DNA of 64,000 bases from DASRDU01 sp046331565 (GCA_046331565.1 JAXLQP010000002.1:248001-312000); one strand, 5' to 3'; shown: positions 1 through 9,017, counted from the first letter of the stretch. The notes: generated from the letters alone by a model not told the origin. Numbers and translations: made by a program.

Positions 1-366
1 CGTGATGGCGCGCTTGCGAGTCACGGCCCAGTCTTCATCCTCTTTGCCTTCAGTTGCCAGCACGTTCATCACTTTGATCCCGGCAAAGAGAATGCCTGCC
101 GCCAGCGCAATTGCCGCGAGCGCCAGCAACGGCGAGAAGATCAGCCTTGCGCCGCCCAGCACCGCCACCGTAATTCCCAGCATGCGAAAGTAACGTGTGC
201 CGCCAAGTCCGAGCACAGCGGCTCCGATCCCGATCATTACTGCCGGGCCGCAGAGAACGACCGAGCCAATCAGCGCGATGGCTCCGAACATCCTGACCAG
301 ACGCGCATCGTTGACAGCCTGAATGTATGGGCTGACTACTTTTTCTTCAGCGAACAACTGATTCAT
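1..366 (-). CDS. small integral membrane protein, 3' end outside window
   Basis: The reading frame starts at ATG 366 (minus strand) and stays open for 122 codons to the window edge, so the C-terminus is missing. A strong Shine-Dalgarno GGAGG lies about 7 nt upstream of the ATG. The N-terminal ~22 residues are polar (MNQLFAEEKVVSP...), followed by three hydrophobic stretches rich in Gly/Ala/Leu at about residues 27-56, 62-80 and 82-100, then an acidic tail (EGKEDEDWAVTRKR). This looks like a small inner-membrane protein. I do not recognise the family. It lies directly upstream of nothing visible here; the amidohydrolase on the same strand ends 51 nt before its start codon. Confidence 0.7.
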   Translation of the reverse strand, partial: MNQLFAEEKVVSPYIQAVNDARLVRMFGAIALIGSVVLCGPAVMIGIGAAVLGLGGTRYFRMLGITVAVLGGARLIFSPLLALAAIALAAGILFAGIKVMNVLATEGKEDEDWAVTRKRAIT

Positions 367-416
367 GTGTGCCCTCCTTCAATCAAACCTGACAAGCTAC
401 AGCTTGTCGGACAACA

Positions 417-2126
<1,710 letters not shown>

Positions 2127-2219
2127 GATGTGCTTCCTGTTAACGATTAAAGACTGGCGAGTTCAAATGCGGGCTGAGAATAGCATAATCATTCGGCCTG
2201 GCTGAATGCCGAAACGAAT

Positions 2220-3194
2220 TTATGACAGCGTGGCCGATCTCTTCCTGATCTGCACGACGGTCGGCAGCGATGAATCCTCAAGCTGAATGGTCGAATGCGA
2301 GAGCGCAAACCGTTCGGCCAGCATCACGCGCAGATCACGCAGAATGCGCGGGCCTTCCTTCATATCATCAATGACCACGTGCGCTGTCAGCGCGTGGCGA
2401 CCTGAAGTAATCGTCCAGATATGCAGGTCGTGAACGCCCCGCACGCCGCTCAGCTTTTTCATCTCCTGCTCGACCGTCGCCGTGTTGATGTGCGCTGGTG
2501 TGCCTTCAAGCAGCACATTGACGGCATCCGACACCAGTTTCCACGAACTCATAATAATCAGCAGGCTGATAATGACGCTGAAAGCCGGATCAGCCCACGT
2601 CCAGCCGCGCCACAGCACCAGCAATCCGGCAGCAATCGCCACCACTGAACCGAACAGGTCGCTGATGACGTGCAGGAACGCGCCGCGCATGTTCAGGCTC
2701 TCCTGGTGCGATTTCGACAGCAGCCACGCTGAAATCAGATTGATCAGCAGACCGCCTGAGGCAATCCAGCTTAAGGTCACGGCCTCGACCTGCTCAGGCT
2801 GACGAAAGCGATGATAAGCTTCATAACAGATCAGCACTGACAGCCCGATCAGCGTCACGCCATTGACCAGCGCCGCCAGAATCTCAAGCCGGTAAAAACC
2901 ATAAGTCTTTTCCGGCGTCGCCGGACGCGAAGCAAACCGCACCGCCATCAGCGACAACACCAGCGCCGCCACATCGGTCAGCATATGCCCGGCATCAGAA
3001 AGCAGCGCCAGACTGTTGGCGTACCACCCGCCAATGGCTTCGGCCACCATGTAAACCGAATTGAGTACCAGCACCACCGCCAGCACGCGCTGCGAAGCCC
3101 CGCGATGATGATCGTGATGATGTCCGCTGTGCTGATGACCGTCAGCAGGCTGATGCGGGTGCGAATCATCGTGATGGTGAACGTGGTCGGACAT
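2220..3194 (-). CDS. cation diffusion facilitator (zinc/cobalt/cadmium exporter, CzcD/ZitB type)
   Basis: A 324-aa CDF-family antiporter. The first ~32 residues are extremely His/Asp rich (HVHHHDDSHPH...), a typical cytoplasmic metal-collecting tail. Six transmembrane segments follow, with the two metal-site signatures DAGHMLTD (TM2) and HVISDLFGS (TM5), then a ~90-residue cytoplasmic C-terminal domain (VRGVHDLHIWTITSG) that dimerises and senses metal. Its role is export of divalent cations such as Zn2+ from cytoplasm to periplasm using the proton gradient; the metal is inferred from the subfamily. It stands alone, 93 nt from the amidohydrolase. No metal-responsive operator was recognised upstream. 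Confidence 0.93.
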   Translation of the reverse strand: MSDHVHHHDDSHPHQPADGHQHSGHHHDHHRGASQRVLAVVLVLNSVYMVAEAIGGWYANSLALLSDAGHMLTDVAALVLSLMAVRFASRPATPEKTYGFYRLEILAALVNGVTLIGLSVLICYEAYHRFRQPEQVEAVTLSWIASGGLLINLISAWLLSKSHQESLNMRGAFLHVISDLFGSVVAIAAGLLVLWRGWTWADPAFSVIISLLIIMSSWKLVSDAVNVLLEGTPAHINTATVEQEMKKLSGVRGVHDLHIWTITSGRHALTAHVVIDDMKEGPRILRDLRVMLAERFALSHSTIQLEDSSLPTVVQIRKRSATLS

Positions 3195-3580
3195 TTCGGC
3201 TGATCTTAGCCCGAAGATTTTCCGGCACGCAATACAAAAGCCTGCCGGAAAGCCAGGCCGGTTACTTCCTCACGTATACTTCATTGACGCCGTATACCAG
3301 ATAAACACAAGGGCTTTGTCGCCTGTCTTTTCAAGCCTCTGGCGATGTGACTGCCACTCTGCCGAATACTGTGTATACGCTTCAGCCCTGTTTCCTCAAA
3401 CTGGCTCAGCAATCCGGCACTCAGCCTCAAACTCCCTCGCAAGACTTCTTTTTACAGCGGTTTACGGCAGCACATCCGACCTGCAACGAGCGCTTTTCAA
3501 TTGTGGCACGCGGCTCGCTTTGATGAATGGCGTCAGAAGAAACAAAAACAAAATCAGAACCAAAGAAAGGAACCTGAATC
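3195..3580. other. 386-nt non-coding leader upstream of the peptide array
   Basis: No plausible gene on either strand. The region separates the divergently oriented CDF exporter from the peptide array and must hold the array's promoter. A sigma-54-like element is listed separately. A short GC-rich inverted repeat (GCCTGCCGG/CCGG) lies near 3240-3262. Confidence 0.5.
3504..3519 (+). promoter_or_regulatory. sigma-54-like -24/-12 promoter for the peptide array
   Basis: TGGCAC-GCGGC-TCGCT matches the RpoN consensus TGGCAC-N5-TTGCW at all but one position. The invariant GG and GC dinucleotides have the required 10-nt spacing between them. It ends 61 nt before the first peptide ATG. The match is by eye, and no enhancer-binding protein gene is in the window, so this is a candidate only. 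Confidence 0.4.
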
Positions 3581-3658
3581 ATGAACACCGAAATCATCAC
3601 CCTCGAAGTCGAAGAAATGGAAGAAGTCGCCGCTCCGGGCATCCTCGTCGCTGACTAA
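3581..3658 (+). CDS. short acidic precursor-like peptide 1 (type A, 25 aa)
   Basis: First of four tandem tiny genes. It reads MNTEIITLEVEE, then MEEVAAPGILVAD and TAA. An AAAGGA Shine-Dalgarno lies 8-10 nt upstream, in a segment (AACCAAAGAAAGGAACCTG) that is re-used with small changes before copies 2 and 3. The first ~18 residues are acidic and look like a RiPP leader of the ELxxVxGG kind, with APG where a double glycine would be; the remaining GILVAD would be a hydrophobic core ending in Asp. There is no Cys, Ser or Lys. Conservation of the protein across copies with divergent spacers supports real translation. Function unknown; a ribosomally made, modified peptide is inference. Confidence 0.72.
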   Translation: MNTEIITLEVEEMEEVAAPGILVAD

Positions 3659-3734
3659 ATCCGACAGACAGGATCAGCCGCTCACAATCAACGATCACAG
3701 ACCAGACCATTAACCAAAGAAAGAGAGAACCACT

Positions 3735-3809
3735 ATGAATACCGAGATCATTCTGGAAGTTGAAGAGATGGAAGAAGTCGCCGCGCCGGGCATTCTGTTT
3801 GCCGACTAA
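3735..3809 (+). CDS. short acidic precursor-like peptide 2 (type B, 24 aa)
   Basis: Second tandem copy: MNTEIILEVEEMEEV, then AAPGILFAD and TAA. It lacks the Thr7 of type A and has Phe in place of Val in the tail (LFAD against LVAD). A purine-rich GAAAGAGAGA site sits 8 nt before the ATG. The 76-nt spacer from copy 1 is not coding. Compared with copy 4 the protein is identical while the DNA differs at synonymous positions (for example GTT/GTC, CTG/CTC), which is the mark of selection on the peptide. Confidence 0.72.
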   Translation: MNTEIILEVEEMEEVAAPGILFAD

Positions 3810-3880
3810 GTGGCCGATCAGCACCGCAAAGACTGATGCAGTTACCAACGACACCTCAACCAGAGAAAGGAAATCAGATC

Positions 3881-3958
3881 ATGAACACCGAGATCATCAC
3901 CCTTGAAATCGAAGAGATGGAAGAAGTCGCGGCCCCGGGCATTCTCGTCGCCGACTAA
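3881..3958 (+). CDS. short acidic precursor-like peptide 3 (type A, 25 aa)
   Basis: Third tandem copy, type A, with a single conservative change from copy 1 (LEIEE for LEVEE). The tail PGILVAD is identical. It has its own AAAGGA ribosome site (AGAGAAAGGAAATC) 9 nt upstream. Type A and type B alternate A-B-A-B, which implies that an A+B pair was duplicated as a unit. Confidence 0.72.
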   Translation: MNTEIITLEIEEMEEVAAPGILVAD

Positions 3959-4020
3959 CACGCAAACGAACCGTAACCATACCAACGAAAACAAAAACTC
4001 AGAACTCAGGGAGAACAACC

Positions 4021-4095
4021 ATGAATACCGAGATCATTCTGGAAGTCGAAGAGATGGAAGAAGTCGCCGCGCCGGGCATCCTCTTTGCCGACTGA
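4021..4095 (+). CDS. short acidic precursor-like peptide 4 (type B, 24 aa)
   Basis: Fourth copy, protein identical to copy 2, ending in TGA rather than TAA. Its ribosome site is AGGGAGA, 5 nt from the ATG. It is the last of the array. It is followed by a nested hairpin and then a GNAT acetyltransferase on the same strand, which makes the acetyltransferase the best local candidate for acting on the peptides, though this is inference from position only. Confidence 0.7.
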   Translation: MNTEIILEVEEMEEVAAPGILFAD

Positions 4096-4102
4096 AAATT
4101 TC

Positions 4103-4194
4103 ATAGCCCGTGTCATCAGCCATAAGTAACGAATAGACAGGAATGAGGAAGTAAGACCGGTTCCTCTTTCCTGTTTATTCGCTTTACGGGCTAT
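4103..4194 (+). promoter_or_regulatory. nested three-stem hairpin between peptide array and GNAT gene
   Basis: Three stems nest in one structure: outer ATAGCCCG (4103-4110) with CGGGCTAT (4187-4194); middle 4131-4143 (GAATAGACAGGAA) with 4168-4180, 13 bp with one G-T; inner AGGAA (4146-4150) with TTCCT (4161-4165). There is no strong U-run after it, so a simple terminator is not obvious. It may set the ratio of peptide to acetyltransferase mRNA by partial termination or by protecting the upstream message. Confidence 0.5.
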
Positions 4195-4278
4195 TACCGA
4201 TCCCGCACAACACCTCCTGCTTTCTCCGCACCTCACCTCCCCCGGTTCGGCCAGACAGGATACAGACATCACAAAGCC

Positions 4279-4812
4279 ATGACTGTACCTGAAATTGAAA
4301 CTGCGCGGCTGCGGCTGCGCCGGTTCAGGCCCGACGACCTGACGGCGCTGACGCTGATTCTTTGTGATCCGTCAGTGACGCTGTACATTGGCGCAGGCGC
4401 GCCCGTCAGAACAGGCGAAGTGCCTTACCACCTGCAGCAACTGACTGAGAATTACTGGACTGAATATGGCTTCGGACGGTGGGCAGTTGTCTACCGCGAA
4501 ACCGGAGAGCTGGCCGGTTACTGCGGCCTGCGAGTCAACGAAGGGAAACCGGAACTTCATTACCTGCTCGGCAGAGCCTGGTGGTGCGCCGGGCTGGCTA
4601 CTGAAGCCGCCCGCGCCTGTCTCGATTATGCCTTTACGAAACTGCGCCTGAGCGAAGTCATCGCGCTGGTGCGGCCTGAAAATACGGCGTCAGTGCGCGT
4701 GCTGAAAAAAATCGGGATGCAGCATACGGGAAAGCAGGCCTGCTATTTCAACTATTACTTTTATTATTACGTTACTACTTCACCACCCCATATAGAAAGG
4801 AAATCACAATGA
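4279..4812 (+). CDS. GNAT N-acetyltransferase (RimJ/RimL-like)
   Basis: A 177-aa acetyl-CoA-dependent N-acetyltransferase. It opens with the RimJ/RimL signature ETARLRLRRFRPDDL and has the acetyl-CoA-binding segment around residues 105-120 (AWWCAGLATEAARACLDYAF, where family members have GxGxA) and the closing NTASVRVLKKIGMQH. The C-terminus is unusual: a Tyr/Phe-rich run (YFNYYFYYYV) replaces the ordinary last strand. The stop TGA overlaps the ATG of the next tiny ORF (ATGA), so the two are translationally coupled. Being downstream of the peptide array, it could acetylate the peptide N-terminus or act in self-protection; it could equally be an unrelated housekeeping GNAT. Confidence 0.88.
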   Translation: MTVPEIETARLRLRRFRPDDLTALTLILCDPSVTLYIGAGAPVRTGEVPYHLQQLTENYWTEYGFGRWAVVYRETGELAGYCGLRVNEGKPELHYLLGRAWWCAGLATEAARACLDYAFTKLRLSEVIALVRPENTASVRVLKKIGMQHTGKQACYFNYYFYYYVTTSPPHIERKSQ

Positions 4813-4862
4813 CCAAGTCAACTGAAATGAAAGCATCGAAATATATTGGGCATTTGTCAATA

Positions 4863-5854
4863 GACTTGTTGCGATGGAGAAGCCTTTGCTTTTCCTGAAT
4901 TTGCCTCTTTCAACCGCCGCCGCTAAAATAGCTGTATGAAGCTACACATCGCCGACTTTACTACAGACCGTCAGTGGTGCGCCGCCACCGGATATACTGC
5001 TGCACAGTTTGCGAAGTGACTCTCTTTGTTTACCCAAACTTACTTCGAACGATATGGACAAACCGTCAGACAACGCCAGGCGGACTTAGAAATAAGCCCG
5101 ACCTTAACTTCGGAAGAAGAGTTACTGTTCTTTACCTTGTTTAGTCTGAAAGCGGGTCTCACCGATGACCTCCTGGGCTTTGTCAGCGGGATGGATGCGG
5201 CCAACGCCAAACGCAATCAGCAACTCGGACTCGACGTCCTGCAACAGACTTTAGCGGCGGCCCAGTGTCTGCCGCGCCGGACATTTAAGGACGCGCAGGA
5301 GTTCAAGCGTGCCTTGCAAAACGAACCCACGCTCATCTTTGATGGGGGCGGGCAACGACTGCAAAGACCGCAGGAAAACGGGGTGCAACGCGATTTCTAC
5401 TCCGGGAAAAAAAGTGTCACACGGTGAAAGCCTTAACGTTGAGTAATCCGACCCGGCGCATTTTATACCTGAGCGAGTGTTGGATTGGGAAGACGCAAGA
5501 TTACGGCATGTTCCACCGCGAATTCCCCCAGGCCCGGACTGGTTTACTCCTTTTCGCGTGCGTCTCGACTTAGGATTTGTCGGTTTTGACAAAGACTACC
5601 GCTGCAAAGAACTATTTATTCCACACAAGAAACCCAGGCAGCGGGAACTAACACCGGAACAAAAGGCGGAAAACAAAGTACTCGCACGGGAGCGAATCGT
5701 CGTCGAACATAGTATTGCCGGACTCAAAAGGTATCGCCTTTTATCGGATCGCTTACGCTTGCATGATTTGGACTTATACAATCAAATCCTGGGAGTCTGC
5801 GCGGGACTCTGGAATTTCAGGCTAACCTGTTGATTCTTAACATCGCAACAACTC
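4863..5854 (+). mobile_element. IS5-like insertion sequence (degenerate)
   Basis: Terminal inverted repeats are 4863-4876 (GACTTGTTGCGATG) and 5841-5854 (CATCGCAACAACTC), 14 bp with one mismatch. The element is bounded by TA on both sides (4861-4862 and 5855-5856), the short target duplication usual for IS5-type elements. It is 992 bp long with one transposase reading frame, now broken. It interrupts the small ORF after the GNAT gene. Confidence 0.8.
4936..5833 (+). pseudogene. IS5-family transposase, broken by a stop and two frameshifts
   Basis: The coding sequence starts at ATG 4936 (MKLHIADFTTDRQW), meets an in-frame TGA at 5017-5019 and resumes in the same frame (FTQTYFERYGQTV...) to 5427. 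At a run of seven A's near 5407-5413 the reading shifts by -1 to give the family motif SGKKKCHTVKAL. Near the C-run at 5525-5529 it shifts again by -1 to PGPDWFTPFRVRLDLG and ends at 5833. Catalytic landmarks are visible: LIFDG (first Asp), LDLGFVGFD (second Asp) and RIVVEHSIAGLKRY (Glu). The A-run shift could in principle be programmed, but the TGA and the second shift make it very likely inactive. Confidence 0.82.
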
Positions 5855-5931
5855 TAATAAATACAAATACGATTCTGGAGCGATGTGGGCCAGAAATTGA
5901 GAATAACATTCCGGAAGGATAAGGTGAGTTC

Positions 5932-6480
5932 ATGTACACCATTAACAGATTTGCAGTGAATTGCCTTTTGGTAATTCTACTATGTGGAAGCACAAGCAAA
6001 GTTAAAGATAAATTAAACTGTACGGCCGCCCCGCTTTTTAAGCTTCAGGATGAATCTGTGCGGGTTGCATATTGTGATCTTATCGCAGATCCAAGGAGAT
6101 ACGATGGGAAAATAGTTACCACTGAAGCCATAGCGGTTATCAACACAGTCTTAGTTATTGATGGAGCGGATGAATTTCTTTATGACCCGAAGTGCCATCG
6201 CTCTGAATCTTCAAGCCTGCTTCTCGAATTTGAATCTTCTGTAGCCACTGACCCTGATGCTCTAAAAGCAAGAGACAAGATAATTGCCAAAGCCAGGTTG
6301 AATAAAAAGCCAGCGAGAGTGAAGGAACTTATTGTTGGGCGTTTCTATGGACTAAATCTAAAAGGCGGATATGGACATTTGGGTTGGGCACGATTCAAAC
6401 TTGGCGTCTTTGGAATACAAAAGGCCGAAGAGGTATCAGAAGAAACTCCGTGGCCTACAGGCTATTCACCAGCCAAGTGA
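5932..6480 (+). CDS. putative lipoprotein of unknown function
   Basis: A 182-aa protein starting at ATG 5932 after a GGTGAG site. The N-terminus has a short basic start and a hydrophobic core ending in LLVILLC, which reads as a lipobox with Cys18. The mature part contains RVAYCDLIADPRRYDGKIV, a pattern I associate with small beta-rich exported proteins, and five further Cys. The DNA is visibly more AT-rich than the flanking chromosome, suggesting transfer. It lies between two IS elements. No function can be assigned; the adjacent peptide locus may or may not be related. Confidence 0.65.
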   Translation: MYTINRFAVNCLLVILLCGSTSKVKDKLNCTAAPLFKLQDESVRVAYCDLIADPRRYDGKIVTTEAIAVINTVLVIDGADEFLYDPKCHRSESSSLLLEFESSVATDPDALKARDKIIAKARLNKKPARVKELIVGRFYGLNLKGGYGHLGWARFKLGVFGIQKAEEVSEETPWPTGYSPAK

Positions 6481-6524
6481 AGCTTCAAAGAGGAGACGCT
6501 TCCTAATGACGTTAGACATCCGTT

Positions 6525-7690
6525 CCTAAGTACAGGACAAAAGTTTGATGGTCAGTTGCCACGCCGCGAGATCAAAGCGTGAGAAGTTGACGATGAGACG
6601 GCGCAGGTGATCAAAGCCACGCCGGAAGAGCGACTTCGGCCTGCGGCCGTACTTGTTGAGTTTTAGAGCCTGCTGCGCATGTAACCATTCGCCGACCTTG
6701 TGGCACCAGCAGAAGGTCAGCGCCAGCAACGCCAGCAAGCGGCTCAGGCGTTCCGGGTCTCGCAGGTGCGTCTGCTCGGGCAGAAGCCCCGGGTCTTGAG
6801 CGCGGCGAAGAGCGTCTCGATCTCCCACCGCCGGGCGTACTGCTCGACCGCGTCGGCCGTCGCCGTCGGCGAGACGAGAATCAGGTATTCACCGCTGCCG
6901 AGATAACAGCCGCTGAAGAACCACTCCTCGTCCCACATCCGGCGCGGGCCTGCGATAAGGAGCGGCTGGTTGACCCGCGTGGCGCGAAAGAGCCGCCGGA
7001 CTTCGCCGAACTGTCCGCGCGCGTTGGCGACCTCGAAGTTCTCACGCACGCGCAGGTGGAAGTTGATCTCGTGGCGGCGCAGCCACGCGAGCCAGTCCCG
7101 GCCGACGAATTCGCGGTCGGCCAGCAGGCACTCGATCTGCTCTTTACCGAACAGGTCGAGGAAGATTTCCAGCACCAGAATCCGCTCATCGGTATGCGAG
7201 TTGCCGGCCTTGGGCAGCACCACCCGGACCAGCGGCCAGGCGATGCCCTGATGGACGATGCCGAGCATCAGGATGTTCAGGTCCGTCTGGCCGAACTGCC
7301 AGTTCGTGCGGTCCAGCGAGAGCGTCCACGGCCCCTCAACACCAAGCAGTTTGACCAGCAGGTGCGCGAGCTCGGCGCAGGGGATTTCAAAGAACCGGAA
7401 GAAGCGTTGCAGCTTCTTGTAGTGCGACTCCTGGTTCGCCTGCCCGGCAAAGGCGCAAGCCAGTTCCACCAGGTTGACGTTCTTAACCGTCAGCAAAGCG
7501 ATGACAAAGGCGGCGACGAACTTGATGCGGGCCTTGTGCCACGTTAGATTCAGCGCCAGCGTTTGCTCAAGCGAGCGAATGTCTCTCATCGTGCGATTTC
7601 CTTTCTCGTTTGGTCACTTGAAAGTCTAATCGCACGATGAGCTTATTTCACGCCGTCATTCCACTTACTCGCTTTTGTCCTGTACTGAGG
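6525..7690 (-). mobile_element. IS4-family insertion sequence
   Basis: Inverted repeats are 6525-6543 (CCTAAGTACAGGACAAAAG) and 7672-7690, identical apart from one base. The element is about 1.17 kb and carries one transposase gene on the minus strand, frameshifted. Its right end lies inside an Rhs coding sequence. The sequence past its left end does not continue Rhs, so the target was deleted or rearranged after insertion, and no target duplication is visible. Confidence 0.82.
6526..7589 (-). pseudogene. IS4-family transposase, frameshifted near the C-terminus
   Basis: From ATG 7589 the frame encodes 281 aa with the IS4 hallmarks: LSLDRTNW (first Asp), LLADREFVG (second Asp) and the YREK box YARRWEIETLFAALK near residue 255. 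A one-base shift at about 6785-6795 then puts the C-terminus into another frame, LPEQTHLRDPERLSRLLAL..., which continues to a TAG at 6526-6528 inside the left inverted repeat. Read together, the two parts give about 365 aa, close to family length. IS4 elements are not known for programmed frameshifting, so this copy is probably dead. Confidence 0.85.
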
Positions 7691-8295
7691 TCTCGCTCAT
7701 ACCCGCCGAACTTCTGCCTGACATTGTTCGCAGGCGGCTCATAGCCAATGCCGCTGCGCTGCGCCCCGGTTGTCGCCAGCAGTTCCTCGCCGAACGGCAG
7801 ATAGTCGTGCCGCCGCAGCGTCGCCAGCGAACCGCTCAGATCAGCCTCCATCCGCGTGCTGCCGAGATGATCCGTCACCAGCCATCTGAACGCCGCATTC
7901 CCGCTCTGCGCACTGTCAAAGACCACCAGCAGCTTCCCGTTCCGGTATCCGTACTCCTTCGCCGGACTCGCTGCCGCCGGAGCGTTGCTGCCATTGAACG
8001 TCCCGCTCACATTGTACTCGGCGATGAGTTCACCTTCAAAGCCGTACACCTGCCACGTCTCCGCTCCGCCGACGATGCGGCGCACCCGTCTGCCACTGGC
8101 GTCATAGTGGTAATAACTCGTCACCCCGGATTTCGTCGCCCGCGTCATCCGGTTCTCCGCGTCGTAATCGCGCAGTTCGTAATCCGGCTGCCCTGACGCG
8201 CTGATCGTGGTCTGACTGCCTGCCGGGTCATAAGCGACTGCCACGCCGTCCATGGCCGTCAGCCGGTTGTTCGCTATGCTGGAAGCAGGCTTTTG
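7691..8295 (-). pseudogene. Rhs/YD-repeat protein remnant
   Basis: About 200 codons of the C-terminal core region of an Rhs protein: NRLTAMDGVAVAYDPAGS, DYDAENRMTRAT, YHYDASGRRVRR and the conserved end of the shell LVTDHLGSTR...DYLPFGEE and KFGGYERD. Both ends are missing. At the 3' side the IS4 element replaces everything after GYERD, so the variable toxin domain is gone. At the 5' side the frame runs directly into the TAG stop of the upstream lipoprotein gene 14 codons before the first Met, in the same frame. It is therefore a fragment with no start of its own. Confidence 0.85.
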
Positions 8296-8766
8296 CTACT
8301 TTGACTCTTCTGTGACTTTGCCATTGTGCAGAGTAAAGAATTTATCTGCTCCATTGGCGTTATTAGTTGCAACTCTTATATTGTATCGCTCGCCTTCAAC
8401 AAGTGGTGGAGCTTCGCCTTGTTCAGGATAAATCTGCACGTATCCAGGCGGAACCTGACCATAAGTGACTGGCCCGAGTTCCTCTACAAACTCTCCATCA
8501 TAACCTTTTTGGGATTTTATCTCCCAAACAATATATTTGTCTTCGCCCAGAGCCTCACGAACTTTGGGGCCGCGTACCCTTATTCTTGCTAATTTTCCAC
8601 TGCCGGACATCACAAATCCGGGTGGATTATCCGAGGTGATTTTCAGGTGCGTATTTCGCTCGCAGGCTGCCACAGTGCAGACAATTATTATCATAATAAT
8701 CAGTTGAGAATTAATCACCCAACTTGCTTTATACCTATGCCAGCCAATGGTCTTGAAATCGGCCAT
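8296..8766 (-). CDS. putative lipoprotein upstream of the Rhs remnant
   Basis: A 156-aa protein from ATG 8766, supported by an AAGGGGGAG site 5 nt upstream. A hydrophobic segment (LIIMIIIVCTVAAC) ends in a lipobox-like VAAC, so it is likely an outer or inner membrane lipoprotein. The mature part has a beta-rich look (LARIRVRGPKVREAL, VPPGYVQIYPEQG, RYNIRVATNNANG). It is AT-rich compared with the chromosome. It lies 5' of and in frame with the Rhs fragment. It may be a small exported gene found between Rhs modules, but no family was recognised. Confidence 0.65.
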   Translation of the reverse strand: MADFKTIGWHRYKASWVINSQLIIMIIIVCTVAACERNTHLKITSDNPPGFVMSGSGKLARIRVRGPKVREALGEDKYIVWEIKSQKGYDGEFVEELGPVTYGQVPPGYVQIYPEQGEAPPLVEGERYNIRVATNNANGADKFFTLHNGKVTEESK

Positions 8767-8933
8767 AAGATCTCCCCCTTGCTTTCTGCCAATACGCGAG
8801 GCAAGTCATAATTTCACAGCATTTTTCAGTTGAATAAACAGAGTGATCAGCGCAGAAATGTATGGCAATCTCCAGTTTGCTGTACATCCATCTGAAAACT
8901 GCTACAGTATCCTGCATCACGCAACATAATTTA
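8767..8933. other. AT-rich spacer without recognised features
   Basis: Short non-coding stretch between the lipoprotein start and the left end of the third IS. Nothing beyond the ribosome site of the lipoprotein was seen. Confidence 0.4.
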
Positions 8934-8992
8934 TTGAAGCCTGTGCAAATAAAAGCTCTTTGAAATCAGAGAGATGAATTCACGCCGGGGTA

Positions 8993-9014
8993 GCAATCAC
9001 CGCGCGGTGATTGC
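8993..9014 (+). promoter_or_regulatory. 22-bp perfect palindrome before the transposase start
   Basis: GCAATCACCGC (8993-9003) is followed directly by its exact reverse complement (9004-9014). It ends 3 nt before the possible GTG start (9018) and 12 nt before ATG 9027, so as RNA it would fold over the ribosome-binding region. IS elements often use such stems to block translation of read-through transcripts from outside promoters. Confidence 0.6.
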
Positions 9015-9017
9015 AAA

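Larger units (their letters stand above)
4809..5922 (+). pseudogene. 39-codon ORF coupled to the GNAT gene, split by an IS insertion
   Basis: ATG at 4809 overlaps the GNAT stop. Eighteen codons (MTKSTEMKASKYIGHLSI) are read before the IS5-like element begins at 4863. Removing the IS and one copy of the TA target duplication joins codon ATA (4860-4862) to 5857, and the frame continues for 21 codons to TAA at 5920-5922, ending RCGPEIENNIPEG. The next gene starts 9 nt later with its own GGTGAG site. As it stands the ORF runs into IS sequence and stops at 4896-4898. Whether the 39-aa product was a peptide substrate, a small partner protein or only the remains of something longer is unknown. Confidence 0.5.

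Noticed and set aside
3581..4095. CRISPR array
   Set aside because: Four repeats with coding identity, two alternating types and unequal spacers; each repeat is a complete ORF with its own ribosome site.
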